64,000 bases of DNA. Origin: Pelodera strongyloides (lineage: Eukaryota > Nematoda > Chromadorea > Rhabditida > Rhabditidae). The notes beneath the pieces are model-generated. The model did no database searches. It worked only from the letters and a program-made list of their open reading frames with translations, and had not been told where the DNA came from. Below, piece after piece: positions 12,601-24,514 of this stretch. Where the stretch lies: the NCBI GenBank assembly GCA_036852015.1, contig JAANDG010000511.1, forward strand, positions 42,594 to 106,593. Direction: 5' to 3'. Both the position numbers and the translations under genes were made by a program. Positions within the stretch are counted from its first letter, which is position 1, and every line of letters starts with the position of its first letter.

Positions 12601-15600
12601 GGCTTAGGCCAAATGACGTATCTAGTTTAAAACGTAAAGAAATTCCTTGAAAGGCTTTACTTGAATACGTGATTGGAATTAGAAATTTGTTTAGAGAAAG
12701 TCTTAATCCTCAAGCGTAGCCATAACAATAGGTATCAACGTAAGCCATTGTTTTTTATTTATTCTTTGTTAGTAAACGGGAATACACCACCAGTTTTGTA
12801 ATTGGTACCGCAAGTTTGGGCTAATAATAGAAGTAGAAATTCTAATTACGATTACCGTAGTTCCCAGGGTCTCATTTTAATGTGTGTGAGTGAAGGTAGA
12901 AAATGATCGCGGACTACGGTATGTCAAACTATTTGAATTCCCGCACAATTATGATGATACATACAAGTATAATATTATTATATAAATTAGATATAATTAT
13001 ACGCAATTGACAAGCGACCTGTAAACTTCACACTGCGTCTACAACATAAAATAACAAAATTTTCAAGAATGCGTCGTTTGAGATGACTTTGTTTTTATAT
13101 ATCGTGACTCTGCCAAGATGCCCTTAGCTAGCCCCTACAAATTGTTACAAAGTAGCATCACCAAATCTTTCTTTCCTCCGTGAATGAAGAAGAAATACGT
13201 GACGTGAGAGTTATAGTTGCAAGAGTTATAAATACGTTTGCGTATCTCTAATACTCTAATACTTTATATAATCTATCACAATCATGATGAGAAACGATAT
13301 ATCAAAATGAACGGAAACGATCCCTAGTTCGAATTAGATGACGTATTTTAAATGTACTTCAAGATGAATACCACACTTGATGTATGGTTCTGAGAATTAT
13401 TTATAGAGACAAAAATTCAGCAAAAATCTATATAAGTCGCGCTGGAGGCTGAGCAACATACCTCGACAATAGAACATCGACATAAACTTTTTTTAAACGG
13501 TATGACCCGTGGTGTTGAAGCGTATATCTTACATACATGAATTTATAATAATAATAATTTATTACACCACAAAGGTGCGCACAAACATACATAATTAAGA
13601 CAATAAATACAGTGAATGTGTGTATGCAAACTGTGCGTCATTACATGCTTTTTTCGGCACAGAAAGGACATGCAGAGTCATACTTTTCAAACCACTCACC
13701 ATATTGCTTTAAATAATTCAATGTCCTAAAATCGTAACGTTCGGCGCTGTGTTATGTGCAAATGCGCGGAAACGATTGAATAACTCGGTCGTTATTTCAA
13801 AAGCGCACCGTAAAATCTGAGAAATCACTGAGAAGTATTTGTATCAATGAAACAGTGAAGTCTATAAGTCTTTACGTCTTATCTTTGTTTCTATTTTCAT
13901 AACGCGTTCAAAAAGGAAGTATTAAAGGGAGAGAAGACAAAAAGAGAAAGAGAAAACAGAGAGTGAGAGAGCGAGAGAGCGAGAGAGAGAGAGAGAGAAA
14001 ACAGAGAGAGAAAACGAGTGTTCATAAAGAGGCTTTTTGAATTCAAAGTCAAGATAAAATATCGCCGTGACGCAAACAATGGCTTAATATTACACAGAAT
14101 AGATGACGACCCATTTCTAGACCTAACTACAAATTATTTCACTAACAGCCGAGTTTATATCCTGGGTATAAAGCAGTGCGTATAATTACGCACCAATATT
14201 TCCGGTTTGGCTTTAACCATCTCCGGAAGCAATTGCAATCTTCTATCTATACTACGTTCTCAAGCGCGCAACCGGACATGCAAATCCGCGTCCGCAGGAA
14301 AAGAGGACATGGGAAAGGCGGATACGCAGAAAGGAGGGCGGGGCTTGTTTTTCTATGTCTGGAGTTTTTCAATGGACGTTTGCAATCTTTTCCCGCGGAC
14401 GCGGATTCTCCGCGCTACGCGCCTGAGGATCAGAGTATTTGAGTGAAACGTATCGCGGACAGATTACCTTTCGACCCTCAACTAAACGACAATCTCCAAA
14501 TTTACGCGTCGAAATTATACCAACTACAGTCAAAGGCAAAAATAAAACCGAGTCCAAAGGCTCAAAAAGACTCTTTCCCCTATGAGTTTATGCCTTTGAG
14601 TGGCGATTTTATATAGGGGCAGGTCCGCAGAAAATACCCCCAGATGTTGAGATATTTGCAAAAAAAGTTACTCAATTCGAAGACTAGCTCAACTATATCT
14701 ACGGTAACTTGCCAGTGAAAGCGAAAGTCCAGAACTAGTTTGAATATAAACAAAAACACATTTCATAACAACAAAGAATAAGGTGACAGGCAGTAAATCG
14801 TTGTCTACCGGCAGAACCCATAAATAAATGTACGGAGACTGGCTGATAAGGTTAGGGACCGGAAGGCACTTTTTCAATGCTCACGAATCCCCATGAAATA
14901 TGTACCAAACTATTCCCAGTGGTCTCCGATATCATAATATGTAATTATTATGAAAAGTTTCTAATTGCCCTACTCGTAATTGCTTAAAAAGCCCGCGCGC
15001 CATTACTACTGAAACGGGGATAAAAGTGAGAGCGGCAGAGTGGCATGGGTCTCTCTTCCACTCGCTGTCTGCGCGCACAAATAATGCGCACAGTTGGTAG
15101 AGGAGGGGCCCTAGCTTGGGCGGGGCTGACAAAATGAACACTACTGTGCGTTTATTGCATATTAACTGTGCGTACAAATTTGTAGTCTGTAGCCTGCAAA
15201 ATAATATTTTTTCACACAACATTTTATATTTTTACTTGTTATTTATAAACTTAATTATTTCAGATGTCCACAATTTTTCTTACTTAAAAAGTGTGTCATT
15301 CTGAACCCAAGGAATACTTTAGCAATGTATTCGAGCCTATTGCCCTCGTTTTTCGTCGACCTACACTTTTTTCCGCAAATTCAACTAATTTTTGTTCTAT
15401 ATTAATGTTGATCAGGTCATGGTTCTTGCACTGACGAGCCTCGCCATGTACCTTACCGATTTTGGTCTGCGGATTAATGAGGCGAAACCATCTTTTGTAT
15501 TAAAATAAAATGGCTTGTGTTTGTATATCATTGATACCGCTTCTGTGTTTATTTTTATTTTCCGTGCCATTGATTACACGTATGTATTTCTGACCACGTC

Positions 15601-18600
15601 CAAATCTTTCATAATAAATCGTTTAACTAAATTATTTCTTTTGTTTGATGAAGGTGAAGATGAATGACTGTTACAATGTAATAACTGTAAGAAAGATACA
15701 TCGTGGAAAGGCTGTATTCACGGTTTTAGGTCAAGGTTTATGCTGGACTATAAATACTCACTTTCACTTATATATTTGAGGTGCTAACGATAAAGATCGC
15801 CGTGAGTATTGTGCATTTTGTGAGAGTTATGCTTGCAAAACCTGGGCTACTTGCATTATTCTACAAATATGGAGTAGCGATGCAAAATCGGCTTACTACA
15901 TAGCATGCCGAGGAACCATTTGATGACGGTTCGCTGGTTTTTTTTAGTGGACTAGCCATTGGGTGGACACTTGGTGACTAGGTGGTCGTCAACAGGTCAC
16001 AACATGGTCATCAGATGGTGAGAAACCAGCCACCAATAGGTTGTTTCGTGAGAATCATTTGGTGAAAAAGACGGTTTTTCGGTGGTTGTCAGTTTTTCCG
16101 GCGATATCCATAAATTGGGCGGATATCATGTCGACTGATAATAATAAATGTTTGGCCAATGGTTTAAAAATGCTTCTGGTGGGACATGGTTTAGCCGTGC
16201 CGTCCTCTAATCAATGGTATGGTCACGATACTGTGGATTGTCGAGGAACGTTTATGTATGTTGCCCTGAAAATTGTGCCTCCTATTTCAATAAAAAATGC
16301 ATAAAAACAGGGAAACATAAGCCTTTCTTAGACCACGTTAGTAGCCCATCACGATTTTCACCAAAAAAATTGGTGACTGGTTACTGACCATTTGACAACG
16401 GTTTTCGAGAAAAATTGTCACGACAAGGTCATGAAGAAGCTTCCTAATGGGGTGGCCCACGGAACAACCGTCGCCGAATGGTTCAAATTTTCGCTCAGAA
16501 TAGTTCGCTGAACTACATGGCTTCAAATATTCCTAAACCACCGCCAATACATGAGATATGCATGCGTGAGCTATGTATTTCTTGTGTTATCACCAAAATT
16601 TATTTTGGGATTTCTTAGTTATTGGGGATGATTCACAATGGGTGCTCCTTATGGTGCCTTGCCGTACAAGTACAAGTGTTCCTGGGCGATCTAGGTAGAA
16701 GCCAGTTAGTTTCGATGATTGCCACTTTTTGTAGGAATAATATACCCCATCCTGAGAGTTTGTTGCCACAGGATGCGGGGTAATACTTTCACCGTTAGAC
16801 ACTATTGTATATTGTGTTGTTCCTGAACTTATGGGAGGCTATTACTGTGGGCAGTATGCTAGTAACCTACATATGCTTCAAAAGAATTCTTACCAACAGT
16901 TTGTCTAATAGGCACATAAAGACTTACAGGTACCGCACAACAATTAATTAATAATAATAACATTGTATTACACTAAGTATTCGTAAATACATGACATTCA
17001 TAAATGTTTCAGCAATACAGCAAGGTCATCTAGAGATTTTCGGTGCGGCGCATACGCTCATTATTACTCTGTATGCATGCTAAAAAAGTTCGCATTCTTG
17101 TAAAATTCAGCGTAGGCCATCCAAAATGGGGTATGATTCGTGAAATTATGAAAATGCACTGTAACCTTTGTGCTCAACATGCTGAACACAAGGAATGATA
17201 AGTTCCTGTGGTTTATACAGAAAAACAATGAGGAATCCCGACATGGTTAATATGGTCAAAATGCTCGCGATGTTCGTAAAAATCCACGTAGCTCATTTAA
17301 TAGTTAATATGAAGTCATTAAATTACCCAAAATACACTGCAACTTTTTGTACCACATTTTGAACTCAAGGAAAAATAACTTCCTGTGGTTTTTTCACAAA
17401 CACTAGAAGGGATACTGATATGGTTAACATGGTCAAAATGTTCGTAAGACCTGTGAAATTCCGCGTAGATGTTTTGAAATTGAATTCAACAGCGTTAAAT
17501 AGCCGAAATTAATGGATAACACAATTTGTCAATCAAGGGAAAATAACTTCCTGTGGTTTTTTCAGGAAAACTAAAAGGAACCATGACTTGGTTTATATTA
17601 GAAAAATGTTCGCAAGACTTTTACGATTCCGCGTAGAGTTTTCAAAATCTGATTCCTTTCGATATCAGTTCAAAAATTAAGCTCAAAGTGTGTGATTTTT
17701 TTCTGAAAAAAATAGCAGTCCGGGAAATCCCTCAGTTTCGTAATTTGTAATCCTTCGTAGTGTTCATGAGGACCTTCGTTTTCCTTCACTCTACCAACTG
17801 TGTGCGAGCAGAGAGAGCTTTCTCCAAGTGTGAACCAATAGTAAAAAAGAACATATATTCAAATCGCTTGCGTAACCAATATTATCATAGATAGACCATT
17901 CAATTAAACAGCAAAATGTTGAAGAGCAGAAAACCATTATTCACTGAAGGCAAAAAACACACATATCAACAGGGAAAACCGATGACCGGAACCCAATTTT
18001 ATTGAAGACAAAACGAAGTGTAAAACATCCTTCAAAGTAGACGAGTTCCTCAGAACCCGACTAAATGAAGGAACATACACGTTTGCCATTAACTGGTAAT
18101 GCCCGGCGAAAAAGGGAGAATTCTAATTTACGTACATATTTACAACAGATTGACGAGTATATTCACAAACTTCTCCACTTCTCCTACTCAAAGCGAACCG
18201 GCTAATGTCAAAATAAACTATGAACAAAACAAAGGTTATTAGTCTCCAATCGTAGATCATTGTTAATTGCCATATTCCACATTTCGCACCACTCCAGATG
18301 CCGGCCAAATCGCGTCAACTACTAAAAATAATGAAATAAGGATGCAGTATTAAACCCAAAAGATGGGACGACAAATCTAACAGTGGAAATGAATGTGCTA
18401 TATATGAAAAGACGGAAAACGTATAATAAATGTACAGAAATCTGGATACTTTTCGGCTATAATTTTTCAAAAATTTCTGACAAAAGCTAAGGCTCTGGCG
18501 CCCTGCGAACTATACAATTAATATAGCTGTTAACGTATCCATATAACGATAACGATAACGAAAGAGAAAATGTAAACAGTAAGTAACAGTAAGATTTTGA

Positions 18601-20486
18601 AAAAGTAGTATTTCTCCGCTCTATCAAAGCACATACCTATATAATACAATCCGTGCCTGCTTTGAGAGAATTCCTCGCCGGCTGAATCAGCATGGATGCG
18701 AGGAAACTGAAATAGAAAATAATAAAAGCCAAAAATATCAACTGAAAGCAAAACAAAATCACGCTAGCGAATTAGACTGTACAGAGAGCGACATATAACT
18801 AACATACAATTTTAGCTACGAGCATTATGAAAACAAACAAATTAACGCACTAGAAAACAGAATAAAAATGTAAAAAAAATATTAAAAATTTTTTAGGATT
18901 TTGAAAAAAGTAGGATTTCCCATCCGTGTGAGAGATAATGAAAAACAACGTCTTTTGGAGAGACGCAGACCGAAACTACGGTAGGCAGCGCGCGGTATAA
19001 GTCTTCAGCGGCAACCGTTGCGACTTGGGCAACTTTAACAAATGTTTTCTCAAAAACACCTCCGTCGATTTCCTTTATTTTTTCTCCAGTAATTAAGCAA
19101 ACGATAAGGATTCGAATGATATAATGCACATGGTTTCCCTTTCAGTGATCTCTCTTTTATTACCAAAAAACCTGAAAAAATGCGATTTTCCCATAGTAAA
19201 CAAGCATTGCTTGTAACTTTTGTTTACCTCCGTGGAATTCTCTGATTTTTTGCCATTTTGTAGCTTACTAATTACTTATTCATTATTTATCGGTCCCAGA
19301 GCTTCCCTCTTCCATACAACCATATTATTTAAATTAAAAAATATAGCCCAAACACAAATAACTGTGTATATCGGCCCATTCTTGCTCTATATGTACCACA
19401 TTCATAAAGTAGGTAAATTGAGACACGTAGATTAAGAAAAAATAATAGAAAGATGTGTTTTTAGCTCATTACATATAATTTTACACGCATAAAGATGTGG
19501 AGCGCGAGCGCCCTTTCTTTCTGCCTACTGTAGTTTTTCTATCGCCTCTTTTCGCGTGGGAAAATGGGCGGGGCTTCCGGTCCCTAGATAAGGTGATAAG
19601 GATGAACTGTAAGTGGAAGATAAGTCAAGTTCTAATCACGTGAGGAAAGACAGGGAAAGGTCGCCCAGAACTAGGGGACCTAGACTGGGAATCAGTTTGG
19701 AACGGGAATCTCAATACCACCAAACCAAACTGTATAGTACTGTACATTACTGCGCCAGGTTGAAAATGAAAACTCAGAAAGGGAGGAAACGAAAATGGCT
19801 ACCGTAGACTTGCGAGAGTATGGCGAATACTGGGCGAGAGTATGGCGAAGACTGCGCGAGAGTATGGCAAAGACTGGGCGAGAGTATGGCGAAGACTGCG
19901 CGAGAGGATGGCGAATAAGGTGCGCGGCGGGACGCGACAAATCGACCACTGTTATGAAACAACGAAATTCTAGAAGACGTCACGATGTAAACACAGAGAT
20001 TTCAAAACTTCCCTCTAATCTTGTTAACATCCATTTCCTTTATTTATCATCAAAAAGGTTGAACTTTTGAAATACATCTACATGCGTCAATTCATCTTTG
20101 TACGTAAATCCTGATATTTAAGGATTACTCGTTCAAGTTTATTTATAGCTCACACAGAAAAAAAAAAGATCACAGGGAGCAAGAAAACCGTCGGTAACCA
20201 GTCACCTAATTGTTTTCACTGAAACTATGGAAATCCGGTGGAGACCACTTGACCATTTGCCGACCGTTGATAATTGTTTTCGAGAAAACAGTAGTCACCA
20301 AATGGTCGTTTGGTCGTTACTTGGTCGCCAAACGGTCCACCTTCCCTCAAAGCCTCAAACAAAGCTAAAAACATGGGATTTATTTGTGGTAAATGGCTTT
20401 AGGATAATTGATCATTGACCATCGTAATAGTCGATGAGGCGTCTAATAAGAAACCGACTTACACCATGCGTAAATAAAGGCGACAT
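9651..20486 (-). CDS. Single-pass membrane protein with acidic tail, function unknown
   Basis: I do not recognise the family. Five exons on the minus strand keep phase: 20486-20463 (tentative start, eight codons ending in a GTAAGT donor), 18706-18637, 12177-11973, 11214-11108 and 9925-9651, for 226 residues. The first half is rich in Ser, Pro and Thr, for example STSPFSPSPLPTF. Near residue 147 a basic stretch, KPRQLLKTVVK, precedes a hydrophobic helix VGVCVLFLAILLAVFAI. By the positive-inside rule the N-terminus is cytoplasmic and the last 62 or so residues are outside. That tail is strongly acidic (DDSDDNDDDIEI) and ends in basic residues. The last four exons are well supported by splice sites and phase. 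The first exon, 1.75 kb upstream, is a guess, and further 5' exons may exist. Confidence 0.65.
9998..10140. repeat. AGGCC-type element, truncated on the right, with hairpin
   Basis: Starts AGCCATATTCACCACTCAA, as in the complete copy at 53326-53456. It contains a palindrome at about 10029-10073 built around CCCCCAGGGAAAT and its complement. The matching right terminus is missing. Confidence 0.6.
10851..11026. repeat. TTAA-MITE copy in membrane-protein intron
   Basis: Ends CTAAAGCGAAAT and GGTATTTCGCTTTAAA, with CCGGCCGG kept only in the right arm. It lies 80 bases from the coding exon that ends at 11108. Confidence 0.8.
11455..11492 (-). repeat. Interstitial telomere-like repeats
   Basis: Degenerate GCCTAA units, including the run AAGCCTAAGCCTAAGCG. 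This is the complement of the nematode telomere unit TTAGGC. It lies in an intron of the membrane-protein gene. Confidence 0.7.
12575..12612 (+). repeat. Interstitial telomere-like repeats, opposite orientation
   Basis: Contains GGCTTAGGCTTAGACTTAGG followed by CTTCGGCTTAGGCC, about five degenerate TTAGGC units. It faces the block at 11455-11492 about 1.1 kb away, with an exon between them. Confidence 0.75.
13546..13590 (-). repeat. Retroelement-like 3' tail with microsatellite
   Basis: Read on the minus strand it is GTGCGCACCTTTGTGGTGTA followed by an A/T-rich tail, like the tails at 21172, 40487 and 37787. Confidence 0.45.
13965..14010 (+). repeat. (GA)n tract
   Basis: Imperfect GA repeat inside the large intron. 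The antisense open frame over it is an artefact of the repeat. Confidence 0.9.
14155..14545. repeat. Repeat shared with 62045-62235
   Basis: Contains AATTACGCACCAAT, CCATCTCCGGAAGC, GTGAAACGTATC and CGACCCTCAACTAA in the same order as the region 62045-62235. It has an extra G/C-rich insert at about 14250-14440. It is a dispersed element of unknown class. Confidence 0.6.
14995..15190. repeat. GCGCAC-type repeat
   Basis: G/C-rich island with TGCGCGCACAAATAATGCGC and GTGCGTTTATTG, in an otherwise A/T-rich intron. Confidence 0.45.
15930..16530. repeat. GGTGACC-family element
   Basis: Many variants of GGTCACC and ATTTGGTGA spread over 600 bases, in one orientation at the left and the other at the right (ATTGGTGACTGGTTACTGAC at about 16370). 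The same motifs recur at 20190, 45330, 45800 and 47370. Confidence 0.55.
19800..19920 (+). repeat. 21-bp-type tandem repeat
   Basis: Five or so units like GCGAGAGTATGGCGAAGACT, alternating GCG and GGG starts. The open frame across it (19795-20070) follows from the repeat and is not treated as a gene. Confidence 0.75.
20190..20345. repeat. GGTGACC-family element
   Basis: Contains AACCAGTCACCTAATTG, AGTCACCAAATGGTCG and GTCGCCAAACGG, close to 45780-45910 and 47370-47520. Confidence 0.55.
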
Positions 20487-21171
20487 GCTATAGTAAGGTT
20501 ACTGAAAGAGTTGGTATCATTGGTTCAACAAGCGACTAGGATTCAAAGATTCTCCGAAAACGGTGTGTACCACGGAGGTAGAACCGATTTTATACTATGC
20601 TGCAATAGGCTATCTGACTGGGACATTAGATGCGTTAGCCGTATGTCATACCATCTATATATAGCGGATAACTCATTCAAAAATAACATCATGCTTCCAC
20701 TCTGGTGGGATTTTCGAGGAAAGATCATTAAAAATAAGAAGAAAACAGTTAATCGTTTATTTACGTTCAATATGCACTAATTCACGACAAGCCCTACTAT
20801 ACTTATTTAATCCGAAATAACTTCTTTGGAAAATATCGTAAGTTATTTCCTAATCCTACGGTAATTCCAAATCATAATTGCTATGACGCTAATTAGTTGC
20901 ATTTGATGTCAAGCTAATAGGGTACTGTCTAGTGGGAAGTCGGCTTACATTAAGGCTTATGGTGATTATCAAACTAAATTACCTAAATAAAGGCCCATAT
21001 GACAAAAGATTTAGGGAAATATTTGCAAAACTATGTAAAGCAGGCCAAGATATACACACTTGTATGATACGCCTTCCCATTTTTCTTTTACTCGATTGCT
21101 AATCGACTACAGTACAACTGGTTTCGTTATATCTACATTGCTTTCTCTTCATCATATTATTTGATGCACAC

Positions 21172-21200
21172 CTCGGTGTTATTTAATAAATAAATAAAAT
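21172..21200 (+). repeat. Retroelement-like 3' tail
   Basis: GTTATTTAATAAATAAATAA preceded by GATGCACACCTCGGT. It matches the tail at 40487-40550 on both the unique and the microsatellite side. Confidence 0.5.
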
Positions 21201-21411
21201 GAATCGCGATCTAACCCGACAAAACTCTAATAAACTTTTCAAACTAATATACTAATGTAAAATACTTCAAATTAAAACTTCAAATTTCATAAAAAAAAAT
21301 TACGTGATCGTCGTTTCGTCTTTTCGATAAACACACGCACGGTCTTTAAAGGGACCGGCCCATCAAATTTAACCCACATTTACGAGATGTTCATACGGTT
21401 TACGAATCATT

Positions 21412-21555
21412 TTACGGAAATACGGGCCAGTTTTTGAAACGTATCGAGTACATCAGCATTCTTATGCAGCATATGCAAATGACCAATTAGCATAAATACG
21501 TAAGAATTCAGTTGTCCGCGATGCGTTTCAAAAACCGGCCGGTATTTCGTCTAAA
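21412..21555. repeat. TTAA-MITE copy, shortened
   Basis: Right arm intact (AAACCGGCCGGTATTTCG). The left end starts TTACGGAAATACGGGCC. At 144 bases it lacks about 35 bases of the usual interior. Confidence 0.75.
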
Positions 21556-22127
21556 ATACTACCATATGGCTGCAGTACGGTACGGTTTTTGCAAGATGAA
21601 ATTTGAGGCACAATGTAGCTAGCCAACGCCTAGCCAAAGCCTACGCGTAGCCCGTAATTTCCTCGTGTAAGACCACTGCCATTGCATCAATTCGTGTAAT
21701 TTGTGCCAGTATCACCAAAGTTCAGACCCTACCGGCTGCAGTCTCTAAATACAGTACACAAAACAACACACGTGCGTCAAAGTCAAAACTCCCTAAATCT
21801 TATGCTTATCAGCTGACCGTAAACATAATTCCGTGACACTTGCAAAGCGTGGAGAATTAATGATCTACGATGCCTAATTTGGGTATTTATTTTGAAATGT
21901 CACGTTGAGATATTGTTTGACAAATGAGTATTGTCAGTTAGTCAATTGTCAATAGAATTGACAGAGAATAGCAGATGTACAGTTACAGTTTCACAAATAG
22001 GATCTCACACCCTAGGCCTAGGAAAACGGGACGCCATTAATTGAACTACAAAAGAAAGTGCAATTATTGAGCTAGTTCAACGAATTAGTAATCCTAACTT
22101 GATAGAATCGATTTCAATTTAACGTGA

Positions 22128-22312
22128 TTTAAAGCGAAATACCGGCCGGTTTTTGAAACGCATCTCAAATATCAGCATTCTTATGCATTTATGCTAAAAG
22201 GGGTCTATTGGGGTCTATTTTTTATTCAAATTTATGCTCATTTGCATATGAAGCATAGGAAAGCAGGGAGTACTCCATGCGTTTCAAAAACCGGCCGGTA
22301 TTTCGCTTTAAA
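22128..22312. repeat. TTAA-MITE copy, GGGGTCTATT subtype
   Basis: Ends TTTAAAGCGAAATACCGG and CCGGTATTTCGCTTTAAA are almost perfect complements. The interior has GGGGTCTATTGGGGTCTA, shared only with the copy at 25933-26116. A short half-copy (CCCGTTTTCGAAACGCAT) follows at 22319. Confidence 0.9.
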
Positions 22313-22401
22313 GCTCCGGCCCGTTTTCGAAACGCATCGAGTTCTTATTCGCAACACAACATAAATCCAACATTTCGTTGTGAAAAGACAAAGTTCAGCG
22401 A

Positions 22402-22580
22402 TTTAAAGCGAAATACCGGGCGGTTTTTAAAACGCATAGAGTACACCAGCATTATTGTGCAACTTGTGCAAATGAACAGAAATTAGAACAAAAATTGAGC
22501 AAAATTCGAGCAACTTAGTATAAATACGTAAGAATTCAGTTGTCCACGATGCGTTTCAAAAACCGGTCGGTATTTCGTAA
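22402..22580. repeat. TTAA-MITE copy (GAAATACC subfamily)
   Basis: Left end ATTTAAAGCGAAATACC, right end AACCGGTCGGTATTTCG. Same orientation and only 90 bases from the previous copy. Confidence 0.85.
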
Positions 22581-23439
22581 ACTAAAATCTCATTGTGTGG
22601 CGAATAGTCATTGAACGGTTGAACGTTTAAAAAGCAAAAACCATAGATAAGTGCCCGGCTGAGTCTTGGTTCAGTGATAAGTTTGGATTCGATAAAAAAA
22701 AATTGTAGACCCTTTCAGAAGGCTTTTCCGTCAGTTTTGAGTGAGTTTGGAGTCTATGTATGTGTGTCTATGTAAGTATAACCTCCTTCTCTCATAAAAT
22801 TCTCGCCCCATAGAAAAATATTCGACCAAATAGTTGGTGGTTAGCATAGCTACGCGTGAGGAAGAATCCCACTAGTGTTGGATGGCAAGTGACATGAGAA
22901 AGAATCATTCAAGTTTGGACTCTAAGTGTGTTGTACCTCGGTAGGCGTACCACAATAACTAAACTAATATCTGCATTAAGCCAATATCTGATGTAGCGCT
23001 TTACTAAAGCATCAATAAGTGATATTAAAATACTACTATCTATGCTAACAATGCAAACCTTCATAATTAGACAAACTTCAAAGGCATGATTCCGTATATT
23101 GTAGACTTTTGGACTTCAATAGCGTCCATATTTGCCAAAAACCATACAATCCTTTTCTTTCTAAAATAGCCCTTATTACACTCCCACGGTCAGAAAAAGC
23201 CTAATCTCGTGGAACAAAACGATATCATATTGTAGTCTTTTGTCATTTTTTCACCTAATTCTTTGTGAAACTATGCAAAATTGTACACCAAAATCTTCAA
23301 AAATAGCGCTTTTTTGAAAACGCACACGATTTTATTTCTACAGAATTCAACCAAATCAACACGGGCTATTTATCATCTGGCATCTAACCTGAACATTTCA
23401 AAGATCAAATCGCAACGTGAAATGATATCCTGACAAAAA

Positions 23440-23800
23440 CAAAGTCGCGCATCATTGCGCCTACGTGTCGCCGCGCACATCTATAGAGCGAGGATAGCGC
23501 TGAGATCCTTTTTCTGGTCCTGCACTGACATCTCGCGCCAGGCAATCTCTGCGCATCTTCCACACTTTATCAGTGCCCGTCTTGAAAGCATTGCTATAAA
23601 CGATACAACGTGGATCTTCTACGTGGTGCCTCAAATGGTTTGAAGTTGCGCGGTGAAAAACCAGATGTCTACCGCTCGCAGCGCATTTTGTATCTGCAAT
23701 GCATTCGCCCGACTCTCGCAAAGAAAGAAAAAACGAAGCTAAATATTCGCCCAGCGCCTTCAACGTGGATCGATATTTTCGCGCCAGACTCTCGCAGCGT
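23440..23800. repeat. Long GCGCAC-type repeat
   Basis: Begins CATCATTGCGCC and includes CGCCGCGCACAT, CGCGCCAGGCAATCTC, GCCCGACTCTCGCA and CGCGCCAGACTCTCGC. At about 360 bases it is one of the longest of its class here. Confidence 0.5.
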
Positions 23801-23911
23801 AGCATCCGAGTTTTTTCAGTACCTAGAACAATATATTATATTTCGACAGAAGGCTAAAGGGAAGGATTCGCAATCTTCAATATCTTTTTTTTTTACAAAT
23901 TGCTCCGAGCG

Positions 23912-24035
23912 AGCATTTTCACCACTCCGATTCCCTCGGGGAAATATTCCCTGGGGACACAAAATAGCATTCTAAAGTGAGACACGCAGAGAAAAAGACG
24001 GGCAATTCCGCATGGGGAATTGAGTGGTGAAAATG
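23912..24035. repeat. AGGCC-type element, left end decayed
   Basis: The right end GGGGAATTGAGTGGTGAAAA then TGGCCTCAG matches the family. The left end reads CATTTTCACCACTCCGATTC. The interior GAGACACGCAGAGAAAAAGA is shared with 53326-53456 in the opposite orientation. Confidence 0.7.
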
Positions 24036-24326
24036 GCCTCAGAAGCCAATTTAGACGAAAAGAGTCAGTGCTCCTGTTGTTTAGCAATAAATTTGTTTCA
24101 GATCTCTTCTTTCCACTTCGTAACGTCCAACCCTAGTTTTCATATGGCCGGATTGAAATCTGTGGACGAGGATAAAGCTAGGTTAAGTCCTAAGCTCCGG
24201 TTAGCTTTTCAATAATATCCCTTTTATCTCCGACCTCTATACCGCGAGGATTAAAATCGTACAAAAAACATGGCGTACTCCTATTGTGAAAATGTTTTAT
24301 CCAACCGTTAAAAGAGTTGCGGTTTG

Positions 24327-24392
24327 GAGAGAGAGAGAGAGAGAGAGAGGAGAGGGAGAGAGGAGAGAGAGAGAGAGGAGGGAGAGAGAGCT
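24327..24392 (+). repeat. (GA)n tract
   Basis: Imperfect GA/GGAGA microsatellite about 120 bases upstream of the secreted-protein start. Confidence 0.9.
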
Positions 24393-24514
24393 CCAGACTG
24401 GTTTGTTAAAAAAGGTTCGACAGCTTTTGTACTTGTTTTTCGAATTGAACTGACACAGTTGAAAACCAAAGCCCTCCAGTCTCTTGCCCATTCATTTCTG
24501 CAATCGCATACTAA

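Larger units (their letters stand above)
12178..18636. other. Large intron of the membrane-protein gene
   Basis: This 6.5-kb stretch contains the telomere-like block, a (GA)n tract, an element shared with 62045-62235 and the GGTGACC repeat at 15930-16530. The section 16960-17700 holds repeated CTTCCTGTGGTTTTT motifs. A possible extra minus-strand exon at about 18130-18300 has plausible splice sites, but no frame joins the flanking exons. Confidence 0.45.
20487..24514. other. Intergenic, repeat-rich
   Basis: Lies between the tentative start of the minus-strand membrane-protein gene and the secreted-protein gene. It holds the TTAA-MITE copies, a GCGCAC block, one AGGCC-type element and a (GA)n tract, all listed separately. 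I see no gene. Confidence 0.5.

Noticed and set aside
18893..19129. Minus-strand frame containing GEKIKEIDGGVFEKTFV
   Set aside because: The part ending in TGCGTCTCTCC looks like a dispersed worm repeat and no phase joins the neighbouring exons of the membrane-protein gene.
19795..20070. 91-codon frame starting MATVDLREYGEYW
   Set aside because: Produced by the tandem GCGAGAGTATGGCGAAGACT repeat; no splice or family support.
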